NCBI GenBank assembly: GCA_003402375.1
Contig: QFXJ01000012.1
Location: 34,586-98,585 of the forward strand
Direction of reading: 5' to 3'
DNA: 64,000 nt
Source: Candidatus Nitrotoga sp. CP45
Lineage (GTDB): Bacteria > Pseudomonadota > Gammaproteobacteria > Burkholderiales > Gallionellaceae
Shown here: positions 1-9,009 of the stretch, in pieces
Position numbering within the stretch: the first letter of the stretch is position 1
Layout: every line of letters begins with the position of its first letter
Made by a program: the position numbers and the translations under genes
The notes under the pieces: model-generated
Told to the model about the DNA's origin: nothing
What the model saw: the letters and a program-made list of their open reading frames with translations, nothing else
The model's database searches: none

Positions 1-885
1 AGCCAGTATCTGCAAGGCATAAGGCTGCCAATCTTTCTCTGGGTCGCGTAATGACGGGGCGTGATAAGCCATTACCAGCTGCGGCAGCTGCGCCGGAGCT
101 TTTACTACAATGCGCTTCACGCCTAACTGTGACGGCTCGTTAAAATGCTTGCGCGCAGGCAAACTACGCGCTGGAATCCCGCCATAGAAACGTTGCGCCA
201 ACGCAAACACTTCGCTCGCCTTGACATCTCCTGCCACGACTAATGTCGCATTATTGGGCACGTACCAATTTTTATACCACGTCTTGGCATCATTTACGGA
301 AAGTGTCTGCAAATCGTTCATCCAGCCAATTACCGGAGTCCGGTAAGGATGTTCCTGAAAGGCCGCGGCCATCAGTTTTTCATTCATCAGGGCGCGCGGC
401 TCATCATCCGTGCGCATGCGCCGCTCTTCCATAACGACTTTAATTTCTTTGCTGAATTCAGTTTCGGTCAGATGCAAGTTGCGCATACGGTCGGCTTCGA
501 GCTGCATGGCGAGAGGTAACTTAGATTTGTGCAATTGCTGGAAATACGCAGTGTAATCGTTACTGGTGAAGGCATTTTCGCGTCCGCCCGCAGCAGATAT
601 ACGCTTGGAAAACTGCCCAACCGGCACGCTTTTGGTGCCCTTGAACATCATGTGTTCCAGCACATGTGCGATACCGGTGACGCCGATATTTTCGTCCATG
701 CTGCCGGCGCGATACCATATTTGTTGAACTATAACGGGGGCACGGTGGTCTTCCTTGACTATTACCTTAAGGCCATTGCCGAGAGTCTTTTCAAATACCT
801 CTGCTTGCGCCTCAACAGCGAATAAAAGCATCGCAGGCCATAAAACAGCAATAGTCAGCAGATATTTTAATATGTGTATACGCAT
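1..885 (-). CDS. M16 family zinc peptidase (pitrilysin-like), N-terminal part; C-terminus beyond left edge
   Basis: Read on the minus strand from an ATG at 885, this frame stays open to the window edge (295 codons visible). It starts with a hydrophobic signal-like segment ending near residue 28. The inverted zinc motif HVLEH lies at residues 74-78, where the two His bind zinc and Glu77 is the catalytic base, and further family sequence (LEADRM, EERR, VAGDV) follows. M16 proteins of this type are periplasmic or membrane-attached proteases, often encoded as pairs next to ftsY in betaproteobacteria. The gene diverges from ftsY, with about 120 bp between the start codons. Family identity is firm; the substrate is unknown and the C-terminal half is not in the window. 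Confidence 0.9.
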   Translation of the reverse strand, partial: MRIHILKYLLTIAVLWPAMLLFAVEAQAEVFEKTLGNGLKVIVKEDHRAPVIVQQIWYRAGSMDENIGVTGIAHVLEHMMFKGTKSVPVGQFSKRISAAGGRENAFTSNDYTAYFQQLHKSKLPLAMQLEADRMRNLHLTETEFSKEIKVVMEERRMRTDDEPRALMNEKLMAAAFQEHPYRTPVIGWMNDLQTLSVNDAKTWYKNWYVPNNATLVVAGDVKASEVFALAQRFYGGIPARSLPARKHFNEPSQLGVKRIVVKAPAQLPQLVMAYHAPSLRDPEKDWQPYALQILA

Positions 886-1005
886 TTTTTTAGCCCAAAA
901 CAACTCAATCAGAATAGAATAACAACGATGGCAAAAGCCGTCACGAGTGATGTGTATTATGCGCTATTTAGTTACTTTTCTGCCACCTCCCAAAACTCCC
1001 TTAAA

Positions 1006-1980
1006 ATGTTCGGCTTCCTAAAAAAAACCCCAATTGAAAGCAAGTCCAACCCGGTCGAAGACACGCCTAAGAAAAGCGGCTGGATCAGTCGACTTAAGAG
1101 CGGATTGGCGCGCACAGCCGATCAAATGTCCGATTTGTTTGGTCGTGGCGGCAAGATCGACGATGAACTATATGAGGAGCTGGAAACCATTCTGATTACC
1201 GCAGATGTTGGAATGGATGCAACTCGCTTCTTGCTGGCCGAGTTGCGCCGACAAGTCAAAGTGCAGCGACTCACTGAAGCCGCTCAGCTAAAGGAGGCGT
1301 TAGCGCACGATCTGATCAAACTGCTCAAGCCACTGGCTCAGCCTTTGGAAACTGATCTGCATAAACCTTGCGTCATTATGCTGGCCGGCGTAAATGGCGC
1401 TGGCAAAACAACCTCCATTGGTAAGCTGGCAAAGTATTTCCAGGGGCAGGGCAAATCAGTACTGTTGGCCGCAGGTGATACCTTCCGTGCCGCTGCGCGC
1501 GAACAGCTGATGGAATGGGGTGCGCGCAACAACGTGACCGTCATTGCCCAGCAAAGCGGCGATGCCGCAGCGGTGATTTTCGATGCGGTGCAAGCAGCGC
1601 AGGCACGCAAAATCGATATAGTACTGGCCGATACTGCCGGACGCCTGTCTACCCAGACTCATCTGATGGAAGAAATCAAAAAGGTCAAGCGCGTTATCGC
1701 CAAGGCGTTACCCGGTGCACCACATGAAGTGCTGCTGGTACTGGACGCAAATACCGGGCAAAACGCGTTAAGCCAAGTCAAGGCATTCGACGATGCGCTG
1801 GCCGTCACGGGATTGATACTGACCAAGCTGGATGGCACGGCCAAAGGTGGCGTAATTGCTGCCATCGCCAAGGCGCATCCCATCCCCCTGCGCTTTATTG
1901 GTGTGGGTGAAGGGCTGGATGACCTGCGTCCATTTGTAGCGGAAGACTTCGTCACGGCACTTCTGGGGCTGGACGAATGA
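1006..1980 (+). CDS. ftsY: Signal recognition particle receptor FtsY
   Basis: FtsY is the GTPase receptor that docks SRP-ribosome complexes at the inner membrane for co-translational insertion. The protein has the NG domain of SRP GTPases: P-loop GVNGAGKTT, DTAGR (G3), TKLDGTAKGG (G4/G5 region) and the C-terminal GVGEGLDDLRPF. The open frame begins at 874, but the start was placed at the ATG at 1006 because it gives the usual MFGFLKK-like N-terminus; 928 is another possibility. With 324 residues it is a short FtsY without a long acidic A domain. The stop overlaps the ftsE start (ATGA at 1977), so the two genes are probably translationally coupled. Confidence 0.95.
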   Translation: MFGFLKKTPIESKSNPVEDTPKKSGWISRLKSGLARTADQMSDLFGRGGKIDDELYEELETILITADVGMDATRFLLAELRRQVKVQRLTEAAQLKEALAHDLIKLLKPLAQPLETDLHKPCVIMLAGVNGAGKTTSIGKLAKYFQGQGKSVLLAAGDTFRAAAREQLMEWGARNNVTVIAQQSGDAAAVIFDAVQAAQARKIDIVLADTAGRLSTQTHLMEEIKKVKRVIAKALPGAPHEVLLVLDANTGQNALSQVKAFDDALAVTGLILTKLDGTAKGGVIAAIAKAHPIPLRFIGVGEGLDDLRPFVAEDFVTALLGLDE

Positions 1981-2630
1981 TCCAGTTCAGCCAAATATGC
2001 AAGCGTTACCCCGGAGGTTATGAAGCACTGAAAAATGTTAGTTTTGAGATCGCCGAGGGTGAAATGATATTCCTCACCGGCCATTCCGGCGCAGGCAAGA
2101 GCACTTTGCTCAAACTCATCGCCGCCATTGAACGCCCCAGCTCTGGCAGCATTGTAGTCAAAGGACAGAATGTCAGTTCGATCCAAAGCGGGGCATTGCC
2201 CTACTTGCGCCGCAACCTTGGCTTAATTTTCCAGGATCATAAAATACTGTTCGACCGCAGCGTGTTCGACAACGTAATGTTGCCATTGCGAATTTGCGGC
2301 TTCGACCATCGCGAAAGCGCCAAGCGGGTGCGAGCCGCGCTAGACAAGGTGGGCTTGCTCAAGCGCGAAAAAACCAGCCCAATTGCACTGTCCGGCGGCG
2401 AACAACAACGTTTGTGCATCGCACGCGCCATAGTCAACCGCCCTTCCATCCTGTTGGCAGATGAACCGACCGGCAATCTTGATAAGGACTATGCCAGCGA
2501 CATCATGGGTATCTTCAAATCGTTCCATCAGGTCGGTGTCACGCTGCTAATTTCTTCCCATGACGAAAGCATTCTGCGCCAGTTCAAGGGACGCGTGCTA
2601 GCGCTAAAGAATGGGGAGTTGTGCCCATGA
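1977..2630 (+). CDS. ftsE: Cell division ATP-binding protein FtsE
   Basis: FtsE is the ABC ATPase partner of FtsX. Together they sit at the septum and activate periplasmic peptidoglycan amidases through EnvC-like factors. All ABC motifs are visible: Walker [11 protein letters not shown]-loop (FQDHKIL), signature LSGGEQQR, Walker [13 protein letters not shown] and the switch His in SSHDE. Its 217 residues are normal for FtsE. It overlaps ftsY upstream by 4 nt (ATGA) and ftsX downstream in the same way, so ftsYEX reads as a single operon, a classic proteobacterial order. Confidence 0.97.
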   Translation: MIQFSQICKRYPGGYEALKNVSFEIAEGEMIFLTGHSGAGKSTLLKLIAAIERPSSGSIVVKGQNVSSIQSGALPYLRRNLGLIFQDHKILFDRSVFDNVMLPLRICGFDHRESAKRVRAALDKVGLLKREKTSPIALSGGEQQRLCIARAIVNRPSILLADEPTGNLDKDYASDIMGIFKSFHQVGVTLLISSHDESILRQFKGRVLALKNGELCP

Positions 2631-3535
2631 AAAACTGGCTAGTATCGCATGTCCACGTATTGCTGTTTACCCTGCGCCGTTTCTTCACCACACCGCTATC
2701 CAGTCTGCTAAATATTCTGGTGATCGGCATTGCGCTCAGCTTGCCGGCAGGCATGTATTTAATGCTTAAAAGTTTACAAAGCATGGCTGAACAAGCGGTT
2801 GGCACACCGCAAATCAGTATATTCTTGAGCATGGATGCCAGCAATGACGAAGTCGCCCATATCGGCAAACAATTGAAACAACACGCTAGCATCAACCAGT
2901 TAAAGTTTGTGCCACGTGACCAAGCGCTGGAACAACTAAAACAAACCACCGGACTGACCGATGTAATCGGCGGACTGGCACAAAACCCGCTGCCGGACGC
3001 TTATGTTATCTACCCAAAAATATCTGATGCACAAGCGCTGGAAGCGTTGCGCGATGAATTTAAAAAATGGCCTAAAATCGAGTATGTGCAACTGGATTCA
3101 GCTTGGGCACGCAAGCTTGAGGCAATACTTAAATTCGGCCTGTTGGCCGTACTTATTCTCGCTGTGCTGCTTAGCTTTGCGCTAATAGCCATTACCTTTA
3201 ACACCATCCGTTTGCAAATTCTCACCCAGCGCGAAGAAATTGAGGTATCCAAACTAATCGGTGCCACCAATGCCTTCATCCGCCGACCGTTTCTTTACTT
3301 TGGTCTTTTACAAGGGCTGCTAGGAGGTGCCACAGCCTGGTTTATCATTACTATCAGTTTACGTCTGCTCAATAATAGCCTCTCTGAGTTGACGCATTTG
3401 TATGCCAGCAGCTTTACTTTGCATTTACCCTCCATAGGCGACAGCTCCATACTGTTGCTATTATCAGCCTACCTTGGCTGGTTAGGCGCTTGGCTGTCTG
3501 TCGCCCAGCACTTATGGCAAATTGAACCTCGTTAA
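2627..3535 (+). CDS. ftsX: Cell division protein FtsX (permease-like)
   Basis: FtsX is the membrane partner of FtsE. An N-terminal transmembrane segment (around residues 20-45) is followed by a periplasmic loop of about 100 residues (PQISIFLSMD through EYVQLDSAW) and then three hydrophobic segments, the FtsX/MacB permease arrangement. The start at 2627 was chosen over the GTG at 2621 because GGGGAG at 2613-2618 is spaced correctly for it and the ATG overlaps the ftsE stop (ATGA). The 302-residue length is normal. The rpoH that often follows ftsX elsewhere is absent here. Confidence 0.96.
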   Translation: MKNWLVSHVHVLLFTLRRFFTTPLSSLLNILVIGIALSLPAGMYLMLKSLQSMAEQAVGTPQISIFLSMDASNDEVAHIGKQLKQHASINQLKFVPRDQALEQLKQTTGLTDVIGGLAQNPLPDAYVIYPKISDAQALEALRDEFKKWPKIEYVQLDSAWARKLEAILKFGLLAVLILAVLLSFALIAITFNTIRLQILTQREEIEVSKLIGATNAFIRRPFLYFGLLQGLLGGATAWFIITISLRLLNNSLSELTHLYASSFTLHLPSIGDSSILLLLSAYLGWLGAWLSVAQHLWQIEPR

Positions 3536-3730
3536 GGGCATCCTAAAAAACAATTAAACTCGAAAAGCAGTTTTTCATCAGAGTAGCCATGGCCTCAATA
3601 ACATATTCAATATTTATTGACTTGACAAAAAATTCAGGGATAAAACCTGGTTTGTGTTAAATAAACGAACCACTATTATCGAACCCAATCCCTATACATG
3701 GCATTGTCTAAAAATTAAAATGAGGAAATA

Positions 3731-4942
3731 ATGAGACTCCAATATTTTTACTCAGTCCTGGTCGCCAATTCTGCACTAGCTTTGCTTTCTACACTTGCCG
3801 CAGCCAAGACACCAGAACAAATTTTTGAACAGGTATCACCTTCCGTTGTAGTAGTAGACATCTTCGATTCGAAAGATGAATTCATCGGACAGGGCAGTGG
3901 CGTGGTCATAGGCGTCGGCCAAGTAATTACCAATTGTCATGTTGCGAAAAGAGGTAAAAGCCGACAAGTACGGCAATCCGGCAAAACATTCTCGGCCACT
4001 ATGCAATATTCAGACCCTAGCCGCGATCTGTGCCAATTAAATGTGCCGGATTTGCGGGCGCCCCCGGTCGTTCTTGGTACCGCTAAAAAACTCAAGGTGG
4101 GCCAGCGCGTCTATGCCATCGGCGCACCGGAAGACTTGGAGCTGACCTTGAGCGAAGGGCTTATTTCCAGTTTGCGGCCGCACGAAGGCGCGGAATACAT
4201 CCAGACCTCCGCCGCGATTTCTCTCGGCTCTAGCGGTGGTGGACTATTCGATGACCAAGGACAATTAATCGGCATCACCACGTTTTATAACGCCGAGGGA
4301 CAAAATCTCAATTTCGCCCTACCCGTAGATTGGATAGGGGAACTGCCGAAACGGGCTCAGGGCGCTCCAATGGTAGCGAAAAAAAGCGGCCTGGTTTGGC
4401 TTAACCGCGTAGTCGCGCTGGAATACAAACAAGACTGGCAAGGAATGTTGAAGCTTTCGCAACAGTGGGTCAAAAGTGAGCCGGTAAGTGCAGACGCTTG
4501 GTTTAGCTTGGGCATTGCCCACAAAAACCTCAAACAATATGAGCAAGCAATTAAAGCCTATCGAAGCGCGCTGCGCATTCAGCCTGAATATGCCGACGCC
4601 TGGAATAATCTAGGCAATATCCATAACAACATCAAACAACACGAACAGGCAATCCAGGCCTACCGGGAGGCGCTACGCATTGATCCAGAATATGCCTCCG
4701 CCTGGAATAATTTAGGTATCGCTTATGGAAATCTTAAACAATACGAGCAGGCGATTGCCGCCTATCGGGAAGCGGTTCGCATCGAACCGGAAAAGGCAAG
4801 TAGCTGGTATAACTTGGGCGAGGCCTATTCACGCCAAGGTCAGCAGAACAAAGTGCTAGAGGTCTATCAAACCTTACACAAACTCGATTTGCAAATAGCG
4901 AAAGCGTATTCAAATGCCTTCATATTGCCTTCTGCCAAGTAA
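3731..4942 (+). CDS. Secreted trypsin-like serine protease with C-terminal TPR repeats
   Basis: The first 26 or so residues look like a signal peptide (hydrophobic core, AAAK at the cleavage end). Residues 30-205 form a chymotrypsin/DegP-like fold: His70 in NCHV, Asp99 in a SRDL context and Ser168 in GSSGGG would be the triad. No PDZ domain is visible. Residues 235-385 instead hold four 34-residue TPR units (AWxNLG, QAIxAYR, P-E/D-Y pattern), the middle ones nearly identical to one another. TPRs bind peptides or partner proteins, so this is probably a periplasmic protease with a TPR docking arm. A good Shine-Dalgarno (GAGGAA) lies before the ATG. It appears to be a single-gene unit; the substrate is unknown. 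Confidence 0.85.
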   Translation: MRLQYFYSVLVANSALALLSTLAAAKTPEQIFEQVSPSVVVVDIFDSKDEFIGQGSGVVIGVGQVITNCHVAKRGKSRQVRQSGKTFSATMQYSDPSRDLCQLNVPDLRAPPVVLGTAKKLKVGQRVYAIGAPEDLELTLSEGLISSLRPHEGAEYIQTSAAISLGSSGGGLFDDQGQLIGITTFYNAEGQNLNFALPVDWIGELPKRAQGAPMVAKKSGLVWLNRVVALEYKQDWQGMLKLSQQWVKSEPVSADAWFSLGIAHKNLKQYEQAIKAYRSALRIQPEYADAWNNLGNIHNNIKQHEQAIQAYREALRIDPEYASAWNNLGIAYGNLKQYEQAIAAYREAVRIEPEKASSWYNLGEAYSRQGQQNKVLEVYQTLHKLDLQIAKAYSNAFILPSAK

Positions 4943-5073
4943 AGTAAATATGCTTCGGCATACGATCGCACACTGTTTCAACACGAATATATAATTATCC
5001 ATGCTGTCCCGAACCTTCCGAATAACAGGGATTCAATCGTCTTTCGCGGCATTTCCTGTATCAGCAATTTGGA

Positions 5074-5171
5074 TAACGCGCTGGCGGCAAATACACCCAG
5101 TGATGGTCATTTTGAAATTCACCTGACACCAATCAATATCAAATGTCATCGTTTAGTCTGCCAGCGCGTTA
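5074..5171. repeat. Widely spaced 12-bp inverted repeat upstream of a small secreted protein gene
   Basis: TAACGCGCTGGC at 5074-5085 is matched perfectly by GCCAGCGCGTTA at 5160-5171, with 74 bp between. The pair lies in the 262-bp gap before the gene at 5205 and ends about 34 bp before its start codon. It may be the ends of a small mobile element remnant or a regulatory hairpin; the sequence does not decide. Confidence 0.5.
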
Positions 5172-5204
5172 GATCAATATTGCTAACGAAAAAAGGGTTC
5201 TAAA

Positions 5205-5603
5205 ATGAAGCGTTTTTTAATTGTAGCGGCGCTGGTCACTATCGCTGTTCCGGCACTCGCTTCCGATGTCGGCGTAGCCATTAGTGTCGGCCAACCCGGA
5301 TTTTATGGTCGAATCGACATCGGCAACTACCCACAACCCCGGTTAATTTATCCAGCGCCTGTTATGGTCCAACCCATGCCAATGGGTATGGCGCCCCAAC
5401 CGATTTATCTGCGCGCACCCCCGGGCCATCGGAAAAACTGGCGCAAACACTGCCGCAAATATGGCGCCTGTGGCCAGCCAGTCTATTTTGTTCAAGATAG
5501 TTGGTATAACAATGTTTATGTTCCTGGCTATCGTGAACATAGCCGCTTCCAACGAGAGAAGTGGGATGGCAGAGGCCGTAGTGGGGGCCATGACAGGGAT
5601 TAA
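5205..5603 (+). CDS. Small secreted basic protein of unknown function
   Basis: The 132-residue product starts with a clear signal peptide (MKRFLIVAAL..., cleavage after ALAS near residue 20). The mature part is rich in Pro and aromatic residues, followed by a His/Lys/Cys cluster (PPGHRKNWRKHC...YGAC) and a basic Arg/Gly-rich tail. Two Cys about nine residues apart could form a disulfide in the periplasm. Proteins with this PGHxKxWxxHCxxYxAC pattern are common in betaproteobacteria as uncharacterised periplasmic proteins; that comparison is from memory. No catalytic motif is visible. It stands alone on the plus strand. Confidence 0.75.
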   Translation: MKRFLIVAALVTIAVPALASDVGVAISVGQPGFYGRIDIGNYPQPRLIYPAPVMVQPMPMGMAPQPIYLRAPPGHRKNWRKHCRKYGACGQPVYFVQDSWYNNVYVPGYREHSRFQREKWDGRGRSGGHDRD

Positions 5604-6324
5604 TAAAGCGCTTTGATAGGAACTTTAAGACAAAAATGGGTAGATTTAGAGAGTTGGCTCTCGCCTGCCCTTCCCCATCAAGCCGCTGCATTTTCGTTCC
5701 CTTTACGCACAGTCGGTGGCCTCCCCAACGCCGCAATATGTCTCCAGCACTGGGCAATCAATCTTCGGGAATATGCCGACCCTGCTACCCTGGAAATCGA
5801 TGGATGCCACTTCCATTATTTCAACACCCATCCAGCGGCATTTTTTTGACTACAGGATCGGCTTCCCCCTTTCGTTTACGGGGCTACGTGTAGAGTCACT
5901 TGCGTTACGGCCTGCTCTCTTACTGTTTGGAAACTTACGGCCCCATGTCGCCACAACGCTGCTTCATCATACTACCTAAGCGTACGGAAAATTCTCCAGA
6001 CGGAACTTCAACCCGCTAGATTTATGGCTGTTACTGCGAACAGTCAACACTAAATAGAAATGACCGCCTTCCTTAACAAAAAATCTATGTCTTCATGGTG
6101 ATAAACGCGGAAGTGCTGCATTTACAACTACGCGGTGCATATATAACCTTTATGCCGAAGGGTTCTCTTCGCCGGGCTAAAGCCCGCCCTTGACACGGCT
6201 ACAAAGCTTGGAGAAATGCCTAAAAAATAGCGGACATTTCTATTTAACACTAACAGAGTTTTAAAAAAAGATTACAGTTTCGCTGTAATATTCAACCGTC
6301 CACCCGTCAAGGAGATGCCCCGAC
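5604..6324. other. Stretch of about 720 bp without a convincing gene
   Basis: Three short overlapping plus-strand frames (5613-5979) and one minus-strand frame (to 5757) are open, but none gives a recognisable protein, none has a good ribosome binding site, and the frames interrupt each other. This pattern suits decayed mobile DNA better than a gene. The right part holds the inverted-repeat pair listed at 6051-6246. An AAGGAG at 6309-6314 serves the antiporter gene at 6325. Confidence 0.6.
6051..6246. repeat. 17-bp inverted repeat pair, possible remnant of a small insertion element
   Basis: TAAATAGAAATGACCGC at 6051-6067 reappears inverted at 6230-6246 with one mismatch, bounding 196 bp. The arms look like terminal inverted repeats of a transposable element, and the sequence inside the right arm (TCCGCTATTTTTTAG when inverted) also resembles an insertion-sequence end. 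There is no transposase frame between them, so this would be a MITE or a deleted element. Confidence 0.45.
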
Positions 6325-7329
6325 ATGCTGCTCTGGTTGCAACTTCTGCTTTGTCTCGCCGTCATCGGCTACGCGGGCTATTTTCTTTCCCGCTATGGAG
6401 ACATCATCGCCGAAAAAACCGGCATGTCTGCCTCTTGGATCGGTCTCATCCTGCTGTCTACTTCCACCTCGCTGCCCGAGCTGTTCACCGGAATTTCCGC
6501 CGTCACGTTCGTCAACGCGCCTAACATCGCCGTCGGCAATGTGTTGGGCAGCACGGTGTTTAATCTCTTTATTCTGGTAATGCTGGATGCGCTGTACCGG
6601 CGCGAGACCCTGTATAGCCGCGCCGCTCAAGGGCATGTCCTGTCGGCTTCACTGGGCACAATCCTAATCGCTTTCGCAGGTTTCAGCCTTCTGCTGGATA
6701 AGGTGGGAATAAGTCCGGCATGGGGACATGTGGGGCTTTACTCGCCGTTCATCGTGCTGGTCTACTTCATTGCAATGCGCATCGTTTACAGCTACGAACG
6801 CCGCACCTTATCCGAATACACCGAGGTATCCGCCGAGCGTTATCCGGATGTAACACTGCGCAGCGCCATTAAAGGTTATGCGCTGGCGGCTACAGCAGTG
6901 GTGATAGCAGGATCCTGGCTACCGTTTGTCGCCAAGGATATTTCCGGCTTGATGGGTTGGGGGCAAAGTTTTGTCGGAACCTTGCTGGTTACGGTTGTAA
7001 CCTGCGCCCCTGAAGTAGCAGTCACCATTTCAGCACTGCGCATCGGAGCGCTGGACATGGCCATCGCCAATCTGCTGGGCAGCAACTTGTTCAACATCAT
7101 CATTCTGTCGGTGGATGACGTGCTCTACACCAATGGCCCTCTGCTTGCGCACGTCGATGCCAGCCACGCGCTGACCGCATTCACTTCAGTGATGATGAGC
7201 GCCTTGGTAGCCGTGGGTTTGATCTTCCGCCCGCAAAGGCGTGCCGTGATGGGACTGACCTGGGTCAGCCTCGGATTATTTCTTATGTACGTCCTCAACA
7301 CATGGATTCTCTTTCAGCATGGACATTGA
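6325..7329 (+). CDS. Calcium/sodium:cation antiporter of the CaCA family (YrbG-like)
   Basis: An inner-membrane antiporter of 334 residues with about ten hydrophobic segments. It has the two inverted alpha repeats of CaCA exchangers: the first around residues 48-90 (STSLPELFTG then GNVLGSTVFN) and the second in the C-terminal half (CAPEVAVTISA then NLLGSNLFNI). The acidic residues in PE-L/V and the Asn/Ser in GSxxFN form the ion site in this family. The family exchanges Ca2+ or other cations for Na+ or H+; the ion here cannot be read from sequence. A KefB-type gene follows after 33 bp on the same strand. Confidence 0.88.
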   Translation: MLLWLQLLLCLAVIGYAGYFLSRYGDIIAEKTGMSASWIGLILLSTSTSLPELFTGISAVTFVNAPNIAVGNVLGSTVFNLFILVMLDALYRRETLYSRAAQGHVLSASLGTILIAFAGFSLLLDKVGISPAWGHVGLYSPFIVLVYFIAMRIVYSYERRTLSEYTEVSAERYPDVTLRSAIKGYALAATAVVIAGSWLPFVAKDISGLMGWGQSFVGTLLVTVVTCAPEVAVTISALRIGALDMAIANLLGSNLFNIIILSVDDVLYTNGPLLAHVDASHALTAFTSVMMSALVAVGLIFRPQRRAVMGLTWVSLGLFLMYVLNTWILFQHGH

Positions 7330-7362
7330 CGAACGCCCCTGGCGTATCCCGGTGAAGTCACC

Positions 7363-9009
7363 ATGACCGGAACTTTCCAGGAAGTCTCCCTGCTGCTCGC
7401 CGCGGCTGCCGGTATCGGCGCTCTGGCGATCCGCCTGCGTCAGCCCCTGATCCTAGCTTACATCGTGGTGGGCATTCTGGCAGGGCCGGTGGGGCTGGGC
7501 TGGATCACGGCGCACGATCCGCTAGACCTGCTGGCTCAGGTCGGGGTGGCGGTGTTACTCTTTACCGTCGGTCTCAAGCTCGACCTGCATCTGGTCCGCC
7601 GTTTGGGCGCTGTGGCGCTGGCCACCGGGCTGGGACAACTATTTTTCACCATCCTGTTTGGTTATTTGCTGGGCCTGGCTTTAGGCATGGATCACCTCAA
7701 GGCCATTTACGTAGCAGTAGCGTTGACCTTCTCCAGCACCATCATCATCGTCAAGCTGCTGTCCGACAAAAAGGAATTGGACTCCCTGCACGGGCGCATC
7801 GCCGTGGGCTTCCTCATCGTGCAGGATATCGCCGTGCTCATCGCCATGATGACCATGAGCACCCTGAATATGGCTGGGACAGGAGGCATAGCCGCAACCT
7901 TGGGCATGATCGCGCTGAAACTCGCCGTTGCAGGCCTACTGCTGGCTGCAGCCATGCGCTACGTGCTGCCGCGCCTGCTCGATCTGGTGGCGCACTCGCA
8001 GGAATTGATGCTGCTGTTCGCCATCGCCTGGGGGGTCGCACTGGCGAGCCTGGGAGAAATGCTCGGATTCAGCAAAGAGGTAGGGGCTTTTCTCGCCGGT
8101 TTCTCTCTCGCGACTTCGCCCTACCGCGAGGCCATGAGTGGCCGGCTCAACCCGGTGCGTGATTTTCTGCTGCTGTTTTTCTTTCTCGACCTGGGGGCGA
8201 AGCTGGAATTCCAGGCCTTCGAGGGTCAGGCTGTGGCAGCGCTGGTGCTGTCTGCCTTCGTGCTGATCGGCAATCCCTTTATTGTAATGGCCATCATGGG
8301 TTATATGGGCTATCGCAAGCGCACCGGTTTCATGGCGGGTCTCACGGTGGCGCAGATATCAGAGTTTTCCATCGTCTTCGTTGCCATGGGCGTGAGCTTG
8401 GGTCACGTTGGCGGAGATGCCCTGGGCCTGGTCACCCTGGTCGGCTTGGTGACCATCAGCGTCTGCACTTATCTTGTGCTTAACAGCCAAACCTTGTACG
8501 AAAAACTCAAATCCTCACTGGGTGTGTTCGAACGCAGGACACCGTTCCGCGAACACATGGCGGAGCAAAAATCGGAGCCGATGCCTGCAGTGATCGTATT
8601 CGGTCTCGGGCGCTACGGTGGTAGGCTGATGCAGCGCCTGCAAAATCAGGGCATCAATACGCTGGGGGTGGATTTCGACCCCGAAGCCGTGCGCCGAACC
8701 CGCCATCATGGACTCAATGTCCGCTTCGGCGATGCCGAGGATGCCGAACTACCCGCCAGCTTACCCCTCGCCGAGGTCTGTTGGGCGGTCAGCACCTTGC
8801 ACGACACCGGCATTAACCGTGCCCTGATTACTGCCCTGCGCGAGCACGGCTACACTGGTCAAATCGCGGTCGCTGCGCAAAGTGAAGAAGACACCCATGT
8901 GCTGAAAAAAGCCGGGGCTGAACTGATTTTTCACCCCTACTTTGATGCCGCTGAATACGCTGCTGATAAACTCCGACACATCCTACGAGAAAACAAGGCT
9001 CCCGCATGA
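7363..9009 (+). CDS. KefB/CPA2-type monovalent cation:proton antiporter with TrkA-N domain
   Basis: The 548-residue protein has an N-terminal Na+/H+-exchanger membrane domain of about twelve segments (RQPLILAYIVVGILAGP is a family hallmark) and, from about residue 404, a Rossmann RCK/TrkA-N domain with GLGRYGG and the acidic VDFDPE that binds the nucleotide. The architecture matches YbaL/KefB-type K+ or Na+ exporters, which the RCK domain gates. There is no TrkA-C domain. The stop overlaps the following Usp gene (ATGA at 9006), implying coupled expression and possibly functional coupling between a transporter and an ATP-binding stress protein. Confidence 0.9.
   Translation: MTGTFQEVSLLLAAAAGIGALAIRLRQPLILAYIVVGILAGPVGLGWITAHDPLDLLAQVGVAVLLFTVGLKLDLHLVRRLGAVALATGLGQLFFTILFGYLLGLALGMDHLKAIYVAVALTFSSTIIIVKLLSDKKELDSLHGRIAVGFLIVQDIAVLIAMMTMSTLNMAGTGGIAATLGMIALKLAVAGLLLAAAMRYVLPRLLDLVAHSQELMLLFAIAWGVALASLGEMLGFSKEVGAFLAGFSLATSPYREAMSGRLNPVRDFLLLFFFLDLGAKLEFQAFEGQAVAALVLSAFVLIGNPFIVMAIMGYMGYRKRTGFMAGLTVAQISEFSIVFVAMGVSLGHVGGDALGLVTLVGLVTISVCTYLVLNSQTLYEKLKSSLGVFERRTPFREHMAEQKSEPMPAVIVFGLGRYGGRLMQRLQNQGINTLGVDFDPEAVRRTRHHGLNVRFGDAEDAELPASLPLAEVCWAVSTLHDTGINRALITALREHGYTGQIAVAAQSEEDTHVLKKAGAELIFHPYFDAAEYAADKLRHILRENKAPA

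Noticed and set aside
874..1005. Longer ftsY start at 874
   Set aside because: It would add 44 residues unlike FtsY and lie within the leader of the divergent peptidase gene.
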